A model generated the notes under the pieces. It was given only the letters and a program-made list of their open reading frames with translations, was not told the origin of the DNA and made no database searches. 56,333 bases of DNA from Pseudomonadota bacterium (GTDB taxonomy: Bacteria > Myxococcota_A > UBA9042 > GCA-2863065), in contig SXOX01000069.1 of the NCBI GenBank assembly GCA_005776585.1, positions 1 through 56,333 of the forward strand, written 5' to 3'. The position numbers and the translations under genes are program-made. Below, one piece after another: positions 28,680-37,569 of this stretch. Each line of letters starts with the position of its first letter. Position 1 is the stretch's first letter.

Positions 28680-30359
28680 ATGGAAATCGCGAGAGGTAGA
28701 GCCAGTAGCGCCGTGGCGCGGGTGCGTTCGAGCGCTCCTTCAGCCGACGACGGACCCCAACGCGTCCGACGGCCGCGGGCGCTGGTCATCGACGACGAGC
28801 AGTCCGAGCGGACCGTCCTGCAGACCCGCCTGGCCGCGTGCGGCTACGACGTGCGCACGGTCGTCGATGGCCACGAGGGGCTGTCGATCCTCGACGAATT
28901 TCGTCCCGACTGCGTCCTGGTCGACCTGGTCATGCCGGGGCTCGACGGCTATTCGGTCTGCGCGGACGTCAAGGCACGCCACCCCGACGGCAACGTCGCG
29001 GTCGTCGTCGTGAGCGGCGCGCTGGGACGGTCCGAGCGCATCCGAGCCTATGAGGCGGGCGCGGACTTCTGCCTGCAGAAGCCGGTCGCCCAGATCGAGC
29101 TCTCCGCGTGCCTGCGCACGCTTCAGAGCGCGCGAGAGCGCGACCTCGAGCGACGCGATCTGGCCATCGAGCACGCCGAGTCGTCCGCCGCGCGCGCCGA
29201 CGCCATTCGCGGCTTGGACGCGGCGCTCGGTCAAGCCACGGGCGCGCTCGACCTGCTGGATCCGCAGGACGCGGACTCGGCGGAGCACGTCGTTCACCTG
29301 CTCGTCCCGGTCCTGCGACGCGAAGGCGAGGAGCCGGGTCGTCCGACGCACGCCTACATCGGAGCCGCGTGCGACGATGGTCACTTCCGGGGCTTCGTCT
29401 ACTCCTCGGACGCCACGGGCATCAAGCGGCACCCCGGGCCGGTGCGACTGGCCGACGTGCGCGCGGGGCTCGGTCCGCTCGCGACCGGCGAGCTGGTCAA
29501 CTGGACGCGGGGAGGCGAGGTGCTCGACCCCCTCGGGCTCGGAGACAGCGTCATCCCAAAGATGGTTGGAGGCGTCGAGGCCTACGCTGCATTGGCCGCA
29601 GGCAGCCGCGTGGCGGTCCTGCTCAACTTCCCCGCAGCCACGGCGGACCTTCAGGCCCCCATCCTCCGCACGCTCTTCCTCCAGGCTCGGGCCGTGCGGG
29701 CGCTGGTCGAACAAGCGCAGGTGACCGACAGCTCGCTGATGTACGTCATCGGCGCGCTCGCACGGGCGTCCGAGGCCAACGACGAAGACACCGGCAACCA
29801 CATCCTGCGCGTCAACGAGTTCTCGCGCGTCCTCGCCGAGGAGATTGGCTGTGCGCCTGATCTCGTCCGGCAGATCCATCGGCTGGCGCAGATGCACGAC
29901 GTAGGCAAGATCCACGTTCGTCGCGAAATTTTACGCAAGAACGGTCCTTTGACGCCCGAGGAGTGGAGCGAGATGAAGCTCCATACCTTGTATGGCGTGA
30001 AGATCCTCGGGGACTCGCCCCGACTCGAGGTGGCCCGGCAGATCGCGATCGCCCATCACGAGCGATGGGACGGCAGCGGCTACCCCTACGGGCTGGCGGG
30101 CGAGCGGATCCCTGTGGCCGCGCGGGTCGTCACGCTGGCCGACGTCTACGACGCGCTCCGGTCGCGGCGATCCTACAAGCCGGAGTTCGACCACGGTCGC
30201 GCCTCCGACATCCTTCGGAACGGCGACGGGCGCGTCGAGCCGCGCTTCTTCGATCCGGCGGTCCTCGCGGCGTTCGAGCGACGTCAGGCCGACTTCGAGG
30301 CGATCTACGAGTCGCTCAGAGACGCGCCACCGGAGCCGAGCGGCCCTCAGAAGGAGTAG
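28680..30359 (+). CDS. Response regulator with HD-GYP c-di-GMP phosphodiesterase domain
   Basis: 559 residues. The ATG at 28680 has GGAGG six bases upstream. A receiver domain (about 33-150) has the acidic pair DD (38-39), phospho-acceptor Asp82 (VLVDLVMPG) and the conserved Lys in LQKP. A middle region (about 160-350) is of unknown fold. The HD-GYP domain (about 360-545) has MHDVGKIHV, AHHERWDGSGYPYGL and LADVYDALRSRRSYK, all residues for a metal-dependent phosphodiesterase that opens c-di-GMP. It resembles RpfG-type regulators; no partner histidine kinase is adjacent. Expression probably depends on sigma-54. Its end overlaps the convergent Omp85 gene by 13 bases. Confidence 0.93.
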   Translation: MEIARGRASSAVARVRSSAPSADDGPQRVRRPRALVIDDEQSERTVLQTRLAACGYDVRTVVDGHEGLSILDEFRPDCVLVDLVMPGLDGYSVCADVKARHPDGNVAVVVVSGALGRSERIRAYEAGADFCLQKPVAQIELSACLRTLQSARERDLERRDLAIEHAESSAARADAIRGLDAALGQATGALDLLDPQDADSAEHVVHLLVPVLRREGEEPGRPTHAYIGAACDDGHFRGFVYSSDATGIKRHPGPVRLADVRAGLGPLATGELVNWTRGGEVLDPLGLGDSVIPKMVGGVEAYAALAAGSRVAVLLNFPAATADLQAPILRTLFLQARAVRALVEQAQVTDSSLMYVIGALARASEANDEDTGNHILRVNEFSRVLAEEIGCAPDLVRQIHRLAQMHDVGKIHVRREILRKNGPLTPEEWSEMKLHTLYGVKILGDSPRLEVARQIAIAHHERWDGSGYPYGLAGERIPVAARVVTLADVYDALRSRRSYKPEFDHGRASDILRNGDGRVEPRFFDPAVLAAFERRQADFEAIYESLRDAPPEPSGPQKE

Positions 30360-33300
30360 AGCACGCCAAAGGACGGCGTCCCCAGGGCCTCGCGAATGCA
30401 GTCGCGCTCCTCGGAGCCCGTCTTGCAGGAGCGGCGAAGGTTGAACGCGAAGTCGAAGCGGATGGGGATCTGACCCGCGACCAGATAGCGGACTCCGAGC
30501 CCGGCCGAGAGCTTGAACGCGTTGCCCACGATGCCGTCGCGCGTCTGGCCCAGCGCGCCCCAGTCGAAGAACGCGGCACCCCACAGCTCGCCGGCCCACA
30601 GCCGTCGGATGACCGGGAAGCGCACCTCGAAGGTCCCCGTGATGAGCGCCTCCCCGCCCTTGGACGCGTTGCCTGCGGTGCCGTTGGCGTCAAAGGGGCG
30701 GACCGCGGCATCGTCGAGGCCGCGCACCCCCTGAATGCCACCAAGGAAATACCGAACGTCGTCGGGTAGCGGGTTGTCGTCGAGGCGCTCGCTGTCGGCG
30801 TAGCGGAGGTAGACACCCAGGGTCAGGATGCGCCGCAGGCTCAGGAACGCCTTGGCCGAGAAGTCCCACTTGAGGAAGTTGTTGAAAGACTGCGTGGTCT
30901 CATTGCGCTTGTTGATGTAGCTGACCCGGCCCGAGACGGCGAAGCCGCGCGACGGGTTGACGGGGCTATCGAGGTAGTCGAGCGTCGCGGACAGCTCCAC
31001 GCTGACCTTGGGCTCCATCGGGACGGTGTTCCCCGTCACGAAGTCGCCCGACATGATGCCGGAGACGGTGGTCGAGGCGACCGTGCTCAGGCGGTCGAAG
31101 AAGCGCTTGATGACGCGCACCTCGGCGCCGACCTCGAACTCGTCGAACGGCTTGGACGCCCGGTCGTAGCGGACGAAGCCGAGCGGTGTCCACTCGAGCT
31201 TCACGTCGCTTTCACCCAAGAACGGGTGATAGAGGGTCGGGCGCAGGTCGGCGAGGCGGTGCAGCGCGCTGGTCGAGAACGGGGTCGAGAAGCCGTAGCG
31301 CGCGGGGACTCGCAGCTCCCACGCCTGACCGAGGAAGTTGAGGTGCCGATACTCGAGCCCCAGGAAGTACAGGAGATCGGGGATCGCGATCGGGGTCGAC
31401 GCGATGGGCAACTGGAGCGCGTTGTCGATGAGGCCGCTCTGCGAGGTCGCGACACTCGATGCCGCCGGCGGAATGGTCGTGTCTCCGGTGCGCGACGACA
31501 GCGACTGGAAGCCGACCGAGAGGTCCAGGAACTGCGCCCGTCGCTCCTCGACCACGACGACGAGCGCAACGACCGTGCGAATGGGCGCGACCTCCTTGAG
31601 GCCGACCGTCTGGATCTCGACGTTGGTAAAGACCCCAAGGCTCCGCAGCGTCCGCTCGACCTCGTCGAGCTGGCTGCGATTGAGCGGCTCTCCGGGGCGC
31701 GGGAGGCCCCGCGTGATGAGCGAGCGGCTCGTCCGGGTGTTGCCTCGCACGAAGATCTCACCGACGACGACCGGCGTGCCCAGCGTCACCTCATGGCGCA
31801 CGGCCACCGTGCCGGCCTGGACCCGCTCTGGCTCGCAGGATTCGAGCGCGACGCCGGCCTCCCACGCGACGCACGTCGACTTCGTCGTCGCGCGATGGTA
31901 GCCGCGCGCTTGAAAGAACCGCTCGATGCGGCGCTGATCGGCGTGCACCTTGGGCCACGAGTACGGCTCGCCCGGCTCGAGCGAGAGCGCCATGCGCACG
32001 TCGGTCATCGCCTCGGGCGGTACGCCGGCAAGCTCAATGTGGTCGACGCGCGAGACCGGCCCTTCCGCGACGTCGATGTGCAGGTAGACGACCGGCTCGT
32101 TCTTGCTCTTCTCCACACGAAACTGGAGGTCGTCCAGCGTATAGTCAACGTACTCCGAATCCTTGTCCGAGAACCGCCGCGACTGAATCACCGGGCGGCG
32201 ATCCTCGGGCTTGCGGGCGTACGGATAGCGCATCTGATAGTAGCCGAGCTCACGATAGCGCTTTCGAATCGTCTGGAGGTCCGCGAGCATGGTCTCGACG
32301 ATGAGATAGCCGCCCGTCCCGAAGAAGTCGTAGGTCTGTGTCGTCATCAGCGCGATGACCGCGGCGTCGGTCATCCCCTTGTTGCCGTGGACTCGGATGC
32401 CTCGGATCTCCACGACGTAGTTCAGCGTGATGTAGTAGGTGATGAGGCCGTGGACGCCGGGCTGCGCGCGATCGAGACCCGGCGTGCGCCGGTATTCGAG
32501 GACGACGTCCGCAAACAGGTAGCCCTGGGTGCGGTAGTACGTCTCCAGCGTGACCCGCGAGCGCTTGGCCTCCTCGAGATCGAAGGACCGGCTCTCCTTG
32601 AAGGTGAGCGCGTCCGTGGCGTCCTTGTCCTCGATCAGCGAGAAGCCGGACCGGGCGGGACCGCCGTCCTGACGGACCTCGAAGCGGATGACGTAGCAGC
32701 GGTCATAGGCGACGTCGACCTTGACGACCCCGGTTGCCGGGTCGTAGTCGATGTCGATGTCTGCATCGACGACACCGAGCCCACGGAGTTTCTGAGCGAC
32801 GCGGTTGAAGGCGTCCAGCCGCTTGCGCTTGGTGTAGACCTCGCCACGCGAAATATCTACTACGTCTCGAATCTGGCTCGCCGTCAGCTTGGGGCATTGG
32901 ATGTTCACCCCGAACGGGCTCTGCGCGCGCTCGTCGGGGACCCGGGAGAAGGTGACGTCGACGATCGTCACCTTGGCCTTCTTGCCCTCGCGGATGGTCA
33001 CTATCACGGCGACCGCATCGGGCTCGTCGGCGATCTCCGAGGCCTGAATCGCGACCTGCGTCCCCTCGAAGCCCTCGCGCTGGTACAGGCGCAAGATGGC
33101 CTCCTCCTGCCGCTGCACGTCCGGATCGGCGTGGACGAGCGACGGGAGGGTGTCGGCCGGCGGATCGGGCGGCGGCGACTTCAGCACCTCGTCGCCCCAG
33201 GCCCCGCCGATGCGCACGAACTGGAGCTTCTTGCGCACGTCGGCGTCGAAGAGCGCCTGGTTGCCGCGGATGGTGATTCGGCGCACCCAGAGGCGACGGC

Positions 33301-33631
33301 GGACGTCGATGAACACGCGCACGTCCCTGGTGTCCGAGCGGAGCTCACACGACGTGGTCACGTCGGCGAAGAAGCCCGTCGCGCTGAGCAGCGTGCGCGC
33401 ACGGTCCAGGCCCTCCGAGGTCACCGTGGTGCCCGGTTTGAGATCGGTCAGCGAGACCAGCTTGGCGCGCTCGTCGTCCGACGCGCACCAGCGGCGGTCG
33501 CACCCGCGCACGGTGACGTCCTTGAGCGGGCGACCGTGGCACGGTGAGACCGTCGGCCCATCGCTCCGCCCCACGCGCGGCACGACGATCAAGGCGAGGA
33601 CGCCGGCAGCGAGGACCCAAGCGCGATTCAC
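30347..33631 (-). CDS. Omp85-family outer-membrane assembly protein (BamA/TamA-like)
   Basis: 1094 residues, longer than typical BamA (about 800) because of extra N-terminal domains. After a signal peptide (about 1-23) come repeated POTRA-like units (VRRITIRGNQALFDADVRKKL, IRGIRVHGNKGMTDAAVIALM, VGEIFVRGNTRTSRSLITRG). A C-terminal 16-stranded-barrel domain (about 750-1094) has the loop motif GIQGVRGLDD (the family's VRGY/F-like motif) and ends VLYSF with terminal Phe. The role is insertion of outer-membrane or secreted proteins. The start is GTG at 33631. It is not in the usual bamA context (no skp/lpx genes), so it may be a paralogue rather than the essential BamA. Confidence 0.88.
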   Translation of the reverse strand: MNRAWVLAAGVLALIVVPRVGRSDGPTVSPCHGRPLKDVTVRGCDRRWCASDDERAKLVSLTDLKPGTTVTSEGLDRARTLLSATGFFADVTTSCELRSDTRDVRVFIDVRRRLWVRRITIRGNQALFDADVRKKLQFVRIGGAWGDEVLKSPPPDPPADTLPSLVHADPDVQRQEEAILRLYQREGFEGTQVAIQASEIADEPDAVAVIVTIREGKKAKVTIVDVTFSRVPDERAQSPFGVNIQCPKLTASQIRDVVDISRGEVYTKRKRLDAFNRVAQKLRGLGVVDADIDIDYDPATGVVKVDVAYDRCYVIRFEVRQDGGPARSGFSLIEDKDATDALTFKESRSFDLEEAKRSRVTLETYYRTQGYLFADVVLEYRRTPGLDRAQPGVHGLITYYITLNYVVEIRGIRVHGNKGMTDAAVIALMTTQTYDFFGTGGYLIVETMLADLQTIRKRYRELGYYQMRYPYARKPEDRRPVIQSRRFSDKDSEYVDYTLDDLQFRVEKSKNEPVVYLHIDVAEGPVSRVDHIELAGVPPEAMTDVRMALSLEPGEPYSWPKVHADQRRIERFFQARGYHRATTKSTCVAWEAGVALESCEPERVQAGTVAVRHEVTLGTPVVVGEIFVRGNTRTSRSLITRGLPRPGEPLNRSQLDEVERTLRSLGVFTNVEIQTVGLKEVAPIRTVVALVVVVEERRAQFLDLSVGFQSLSSRTGDTTIPPAASSVATSQSGLIDNALQLPIASTPIAIPDLLYFLGLEYRHLNFLGQAWELRVPARYGFSTPFSTSALHRLADLRPTLYHPFLGESDVKLEWTPLGFVRYDRASKPFDEFEVGAEVRVIKRFFDRLSTVASTTVSGIMSGDFVTGNTVPMEPKVSVELSATLDYLDSPVNPSRGFAVSGRVSYINKRNETTQSFNNFLKWDFSAKAFLSLRRILTLGVYLRYADSERLDDNPLPDDVRYFLGGIQGVRGLDDAAVRPFDANGTAGNASKGGEALITGTFEVRFPVIRRLWAGELWGAAFFDWGALGQTRDGIVGNAFKLSAGLGVRYLVAGQIPIRFDFAFNLRRSCKTGSEERDCIREALGTPSFGVLYSF

Positions 33632-33697
33632 CGCGCGACGGTAAGGCAGGGGCCCGGGGGGGTCAAACCCGCGCCCGCTCCCGACGGGGGCGTCGGT

Positions 33698-34822
33698 CTA
33701 CGGCAAGGCGCAGTAGGCCTCGGCGAGCTTGGTCATCTCACCCTCGTTGGCCGCCACGTCGGCCTTGAGCGCGGGGACGAGGCCCGCGAAGTCGGTCTTC
33801 TCGAGCGCCTTCGAGCGCGGCTGAGCGAGCACGTAGCGCGCGCGGCGGTACAGGACGAGCACCGCGTTCATCATGGACTTGTCGGCGGTGAGCTTGGCGT
33901 ACAGCGGGGCGTAGTCCTCGCGCAGCAGGCGGACGTACAGCTCCGTGAAGAGCACGAAGCTCCACAGGTCCACGGTCTGACCGCCAAACAACGGCTGAAC
34001 GCCGCCGTTGAGCTGCGACTCGATCTGGCTCGAGTGCGTGTAGGCGTTGAACTCGTCCAGCACCGAGTCGAGGCCCTGATTGCTGCCCTCTTTCGTCAGG
34101 TACAGGTCGTACCATGAGTTGCCCTTCTTCGCGGCGGCGGAGACGAACTTGGTGATCTCGCTGCGCGCCGGGAAGTTCTGTGGCCAGGTCATCGTGAGCT
34201 CGTCGATGCCACCCTGCCCGACCCAGAAGGCGTACTTCTTGGGGAAGGAGCCGTGGCCGAAGCCGTAGCGATGGACCTCCTCGTGCACGATCGTGCCGAG
34301 CGCGTTCATCAGCTCATTGAACGTCTTGGCCGAGCCGCCTTGCAGCCACGTGACATTGTCGGTCTTGGCCTGGGCCGCGTTGGGATCGAGGTAGGGCACT
34401 TTGCCCGGCGGATAGAACTGCTCCACGGACGCGAGGCCGACCTCGAACCACCCGGCGGCGGTGTAGCCTTTGGCGAGCGACTTCAGATCCGGGGTCGGGA
34501 GGGGGTCGTGCGTCCACTCGGGCAAGCACGCGAGCCCTCCGGTCGTGCCACCCGTCGTGGCGTCCGCGGTGCCGGCCGTCGTGCTGCCGGTGCCGCCGTC
34601 GATCGGGACGATCGGGGCGTCGGGCGACGCGCCGCTGCCGTCGCCGGCGGTCACGTCGGCCTTGAGGACGTCGCCTTGGCTCGTGAGCCCGTCGCTCGCG
34701 CTGAGGCCATCGCGGCCACCCGTGCCGGTGCCGCCACCGGTCGTGCAACCGGCAGTGGTCCCAAGCCCACCCGCGACCACGAGAACCCGCATCCACACCG
34801 AAACCAACCCGCGACCTCGCAT
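33698..34822 (-). CDS. Putative zinc metalloprotease-like lipoprotein
   Basis: 374 residues. The ATG at 34822 has GGAGG six bases upstream. The signal peptide ends in TTAGC (Cys26), then a Gly/Thr/Ala-rich linker (27-95). The globular domain (about 98-374) contains HEEVH at 180-184, an HExxH zinc-binding motif preceded by the hydrophobic GTIV. DEFNAY (256-261) places a Glu (257) as a possible third ligand in the ExxA pattern of gluzincins. The context GHGSFPKKYAFWVGQGGIDE also looks active-site-like. No family is recognised, so activity is inferred. It would act in the periplasm or on the cell surface. Confidence 0.65.
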   Translation of the reverse strand: MRGRGLVSVWMRVLVVAGGLGTTAGCTTGGGTGTGGRDGLSASDGLTSQGDVLKADVTAGDGSGASPDAPIVPIDGGTGSTTAGTADATTGGTTGGLACLPEWTHDPLPTPDLKSLAKGYTAAGWFEVGLASVEQFYPPGKVPYLDPNAAQAKTDNVTWLQGGSAKTFNELMNALGTIVHEEVHRYGFGHGSFPKKYAFWVGQGGIDELTMTWPQNFPARSEITKFVSAAAKKGNSWYDLYLTKEGSNQGLDSVLDEFNAYTHSSQIESQLNGGVQPLFGGQTVDLWSFVLFTELYVRLLREDYAPLYAKLTADKSMMNAVLVLYRRARYVLAQPRSKALEKTDFAGLVPALKADVAANEGEMTKLAEAYCALP

Positions 34823-34941
34823 CCTCGACCTCCGCGCAATACCCGCATCCACCGCGACCGCCGCGGAGCGTCCAGAGAGACGCTCCGGGCCTGCGACGTT
34901 CTAGCCAACTCGGGGCCAGGCCACAATCGGGAACGCACGGC

Positions 34942-36099
34942 CTACGACGACGCACTCCAGACGGTGAGCGCAAGCACCGACAGCGCGAGCGCTGCGGCCG
35001 TGAGCACGAGCGCAGCGACGAGCCAGCGACGCGGAATCCGCGTCCTCGTTGGTGGGATCTCCGTGGGCGCGACCTCCGCTTGCCGGGGAGTGTCGCGGGG
35101 CTCCAACTCGAGGAGCACCGTGGGGGCCGCGTCGGAGCTCGGCACAGGCTCGCAGTCCGGAACCGACACGGCCATGGGCAGCGCCTCGGCAGACAGGGTC
35201 GCGGCAGGCAACACGGGCGTGATCGGGCGCACGACTCGCACGACCGTCGCGAGCGTTGGCAAGAGCTCGTTCAGCGCCTGCCGCACCACGCGCGTGTCGG
35301 CGGGCCGATCCTCGGGACGCTTCGCGAGACAGCTCGAGACGAGCCGCTCGAGTCCTTCGGGAGCCGCGCCCGGGGCGACCTCGGCCAACGGCGGAGGCGG
35401 CTCACGCACATGGGCGAGCAGCAGCTCCAGCACCGTGCCACGGAGAAACGGAGGCCGGCCCGCGAGCATCTCGTACATCGTCACCCCGAGCGAGTACAGG
35501 TCGGTGCGGGCATCGATGGGCTGATCGAGCGCGTTCTCCGGCGAGGTGTAGGCCGGCGTGCCCCCGACCATGCCGGTCCGCGTCAGTCGGCCGAGGCCGT
35601 CGGTGCCGTCCATGAGCTTCACGAGCCCGAAGTCGAGCAGCTTGGCGACCTCGGGTCCGCCCGCGTGCGTCGTGGCGAGGAAGATGTTGGCCGGCTTTAC
35701 GTCCCGGTGCACGATCCCGTGAGCGTGCGCCGCGCCGAGGGCGTCGAGGACGGCGATCGCGATCGTAGCCGCGTGCCGCGGCGGGAGCGCGCCCTGGCGA
35801 TGGAGGCGCTCGGCCACCGTCTCGCCCTGCAGGAACTCAGAGACAATGTACGGAGTCCCATCTTCGCACTGGCCCACGTCGATGAGCTGAACCGCGTTGG
35901 GGTGATCGATTCGGGCAGCGGCGCGGGCCTCGCGCAGGAAGCGCTTCTGGTAGCGCTCGTCATCGATCGCGTGTCGCAGCACTTTGACGGCCACGGGTCG
36001 GTCGAAACGGAGCTGTGTGGCGGCGTAGACGGTGCCGGTCCCACCCGAGCCGACCACGCGCTCGATGCGGTAGCTCCCGTCGAGGACGTCGCCAATCAT
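34942..36099 (-). CDS. Membrane-anchored Ser/Thr protein kinase
   Basis: 385 residues. The kinase domain (about 10-270) has the Gly loop GSGGTG (17-22), VAVK Lys39, HRDVKPAN with Asp133, DFG 156-158 and the activation-segment end GGTPAYTSPE. All catalytic residues are present. A Pro/Glu-rich juxtamembrane region precedes a C-terminal transmembrane helix (about 358-380) with almost nothing beyond it, so it lacks an external sensor domain. It starts nine bases after the stop of the sigma-54 activator gene, so they form an operon, and the kinase probably phosphorylates that FHA-containing partner or a nearby protein. Confidence 0.93.
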   Translation of the reverse strand: MIGDVLDGSYRIERVVGSGGTGTVYAATQLRFDRPVAVKVLRHAIDDERYQKRFLREARAAARIDHPNAVQLIDVGQCEDGTPYIVSEFLQGETVAERLHRQGALPPRHAATIAIAVLDALGAAHAHGIVHRDVKPANIFLATTHAGGPEVAKLLDFGLVKLMDGTDGLGRLTRTGMVGGTPAYTSPENALDQPIDARTDLYSLGVTMYEMLAGRPPFLRGTVLELLLAHVREPPPPLAEVAPGAAPEGLERLVSSCLAKRPEDRPADTRVVRQALNELLPTLATVVRVVRPITPVLPAATLSAEALPMAVSVPDCEPVPSSDAAPTVLLELEPRDTPRQAEVAPTEIPPTRTRIPRRWLVAALVLTAAALALSVLALTVWSASS

Positions 36100-36108
36100 G
36101 CTCTTGGC

Positions 36109-37461
36109 TCAGCGACCGGCGCCGCGCGGGACTCCCAGGCGGTCCATCCAACGGTAGACCTGCCGCCGCGTGCGCCCGACGCGCTCGGCGAGCGCCGAGA
36201 CGTTCCCGTCGCACTCGGCGAGCAGCGCGATCAGCGCGTCGGCGCTCTCAGGTCGCGCGGTGTCGGGCGCGTCCTCGGGGTCGGCCTCGGTGACCGGCTG
36301 CGCCGATCGCACGAGGACCGCGCGCTGCATCGTCGGATCCAGGTGACCAAGCTCCCAGCGTGCGGCCTCGCCCTCGACGACCGCGAGGCGCTGCGCCACC
36401 TTCTCGAGCTCCCGCACGTTGCGGGGCCAGGACCACAGCACGAGGGCCTCGGCCGCGTCGGGCGACATCGGGCGCGACCGCAGGCTCTCGGGGAGGAACG
36501 CGCTGAAGAGTTCGAGGACATCCTCGCGTCGGGCCGCGAGCGGAGGCGGCGACGCGATGACGCCCGCGAGTCGCGCGTACAGGTCCTCACGAAACCGACC
36601 GGCCGCGACGTCGTTCGCCAGGTCCCGATTGGTCGCCGCGACGATGCGCACGTCGACCTTGCGCCCCGCGGTGCCACCAACGGGCACGACCTCGCCGGTC
36701 TCCACCGCGCGCAGGAGCTTGGGCTGTGCGATGAGCGCCAGGTCGCCGACCTCGTCCAGCAGCAACGTCCCGCCGTCCGCACGAGCAAACGCGCCGGGCT
36801 CGTCCTGCACCGCGTGCGTGAACGCGCCGCGCCGATGTCCAAACAGCGTCGACTCCACGAGCGTCTCCGGCAGCGCCGCGCAGTTGACGGCGACGAACGC
36901 ACCGCGGCGACCGCTCGCCTGATGCACGGCGCGAGCGACGACCTCCTTGCCAACGCCCGTGGGGCCCAGCACCAGGACCGACAGGCGACTCTTGGCGACC
37001 GTGCGGATCTGATGCCGCAACGCGACGACCGCGGGCGCGTTGCCCAACAGACCGAGGCGCTCATGGTTATCCACCGCGTCGCCGTGGCGGACGACGAAGA
37101 CGGACTCGCCGGCGCGAATCACGCCGCCGTCGGGTATCTCCACCGAGCCCGTCGAAGGCGCGGGTCGACCCGAGACGAAGGTGCCGTTCTTGCTGCCGAG
37201 GTCGGTGACCGTGACCTTGCCGCGCACGACGTCGAGCGCAAGGTGCGCCCGCGAGAGCCGCGGATCCGCCAGGCGCAGGCCGTCCTCCGGATCCCGCCCC
37301 AACACGAGGCGCCGGCCCTCGGCCAGCCGCACGACGGTCCCGCGCCGCTCGACGTCCGGCGTGGCGACGACGCGCAACGTGACGACGGAGGCGACCCGCT
37401 CCGGCGTCGGCGCGATCGCCGACTGCGTCGTCTCCGGGGCGGTGCTGCGATGGGCTGGCAT
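36109..37461 (-). CDS. FHA-domain sigma-54-dependent transcription activator
   Basis: 450 residues. An N-terminal FHA domain (about 48-125; LVLGRD, LSRAHL, DLGSKNGTF) binds phospho-Thr. The AAA+ domain (about 138-365) has Walker A GPTGVGKE (166-173), Walker B LLLDE (233-237) and the sensor/arginine motifs FREDLYARL and RNVRELE. The sigma-54-contact loop reads GAFTHA (212-217) instead of GAFTGA. A Fis-type helix-turn-helix closes the protein (about 405-445, VSALAERVGRTRRQVYRWM). This FHA-AAA-HTH layout paired with a Ser/Thr kinase is characteristic of myxobacteria, where the kinase signal is read by the FHA domain. It may act on the sigma-54 promoter at 28298, but that is untested. Confidence 0.93.
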   Translation of the reverse strand: MPAHRSTAPETTQSAIAPTPERVASVVTLRVVATPDVERRGTVVRLAEGRRLVLGRDPEDGLRLADPRLSRAHLALDVVRGKVTVTDLGSKNGTFVSGRPAPSTGSVEIPDGGVIRAGESVFVVRHGDAVDNHERLGLLGNAPAVVALRHQIRTVAKSRLSVLVLGPTGVGKEVVARAVHQASGRRGAFVAVNCAALPETLVESTLFGHRRGAFTHAVQDEPGAFARADGGTLLLDEVGDLALIAQPKLLRAVETGEVVPVGGTAGRKVDVRIVAATNRDLANDVAAGRFREDLYARLAGVIASPPPLAARREDVLELFSAFLPESLRSRPMSPDAAEALVLWSWPRNVRELEKVAQRLAVVEGEAARWELGHLDPTMQRAVLVRSAQPVTEADPEDAPDTARPESADALIALLAECDGNVSALAERVGRTRRQVYRWMDRLGVPRGAGR

Positions 37462-37569
37462 GGTGCGCTACGCCTTGGCTCCCGAGTGCGGTTCGCGACG
37501 AGCTTAGTCCCGATGCGGCCGTCGTGTCACCTCCCCACGGCGACGTGCGACGTGCTAGCCTCGCCGTCC

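Noticed and set aside
35080..37569. Plus-strand frame open far upstream of the GH18 signal peptide
   Set aside because: This part is antisense to the kinase and sigma-54 activator genes. The GH18 protein has a good signal peptide starting at 37570.
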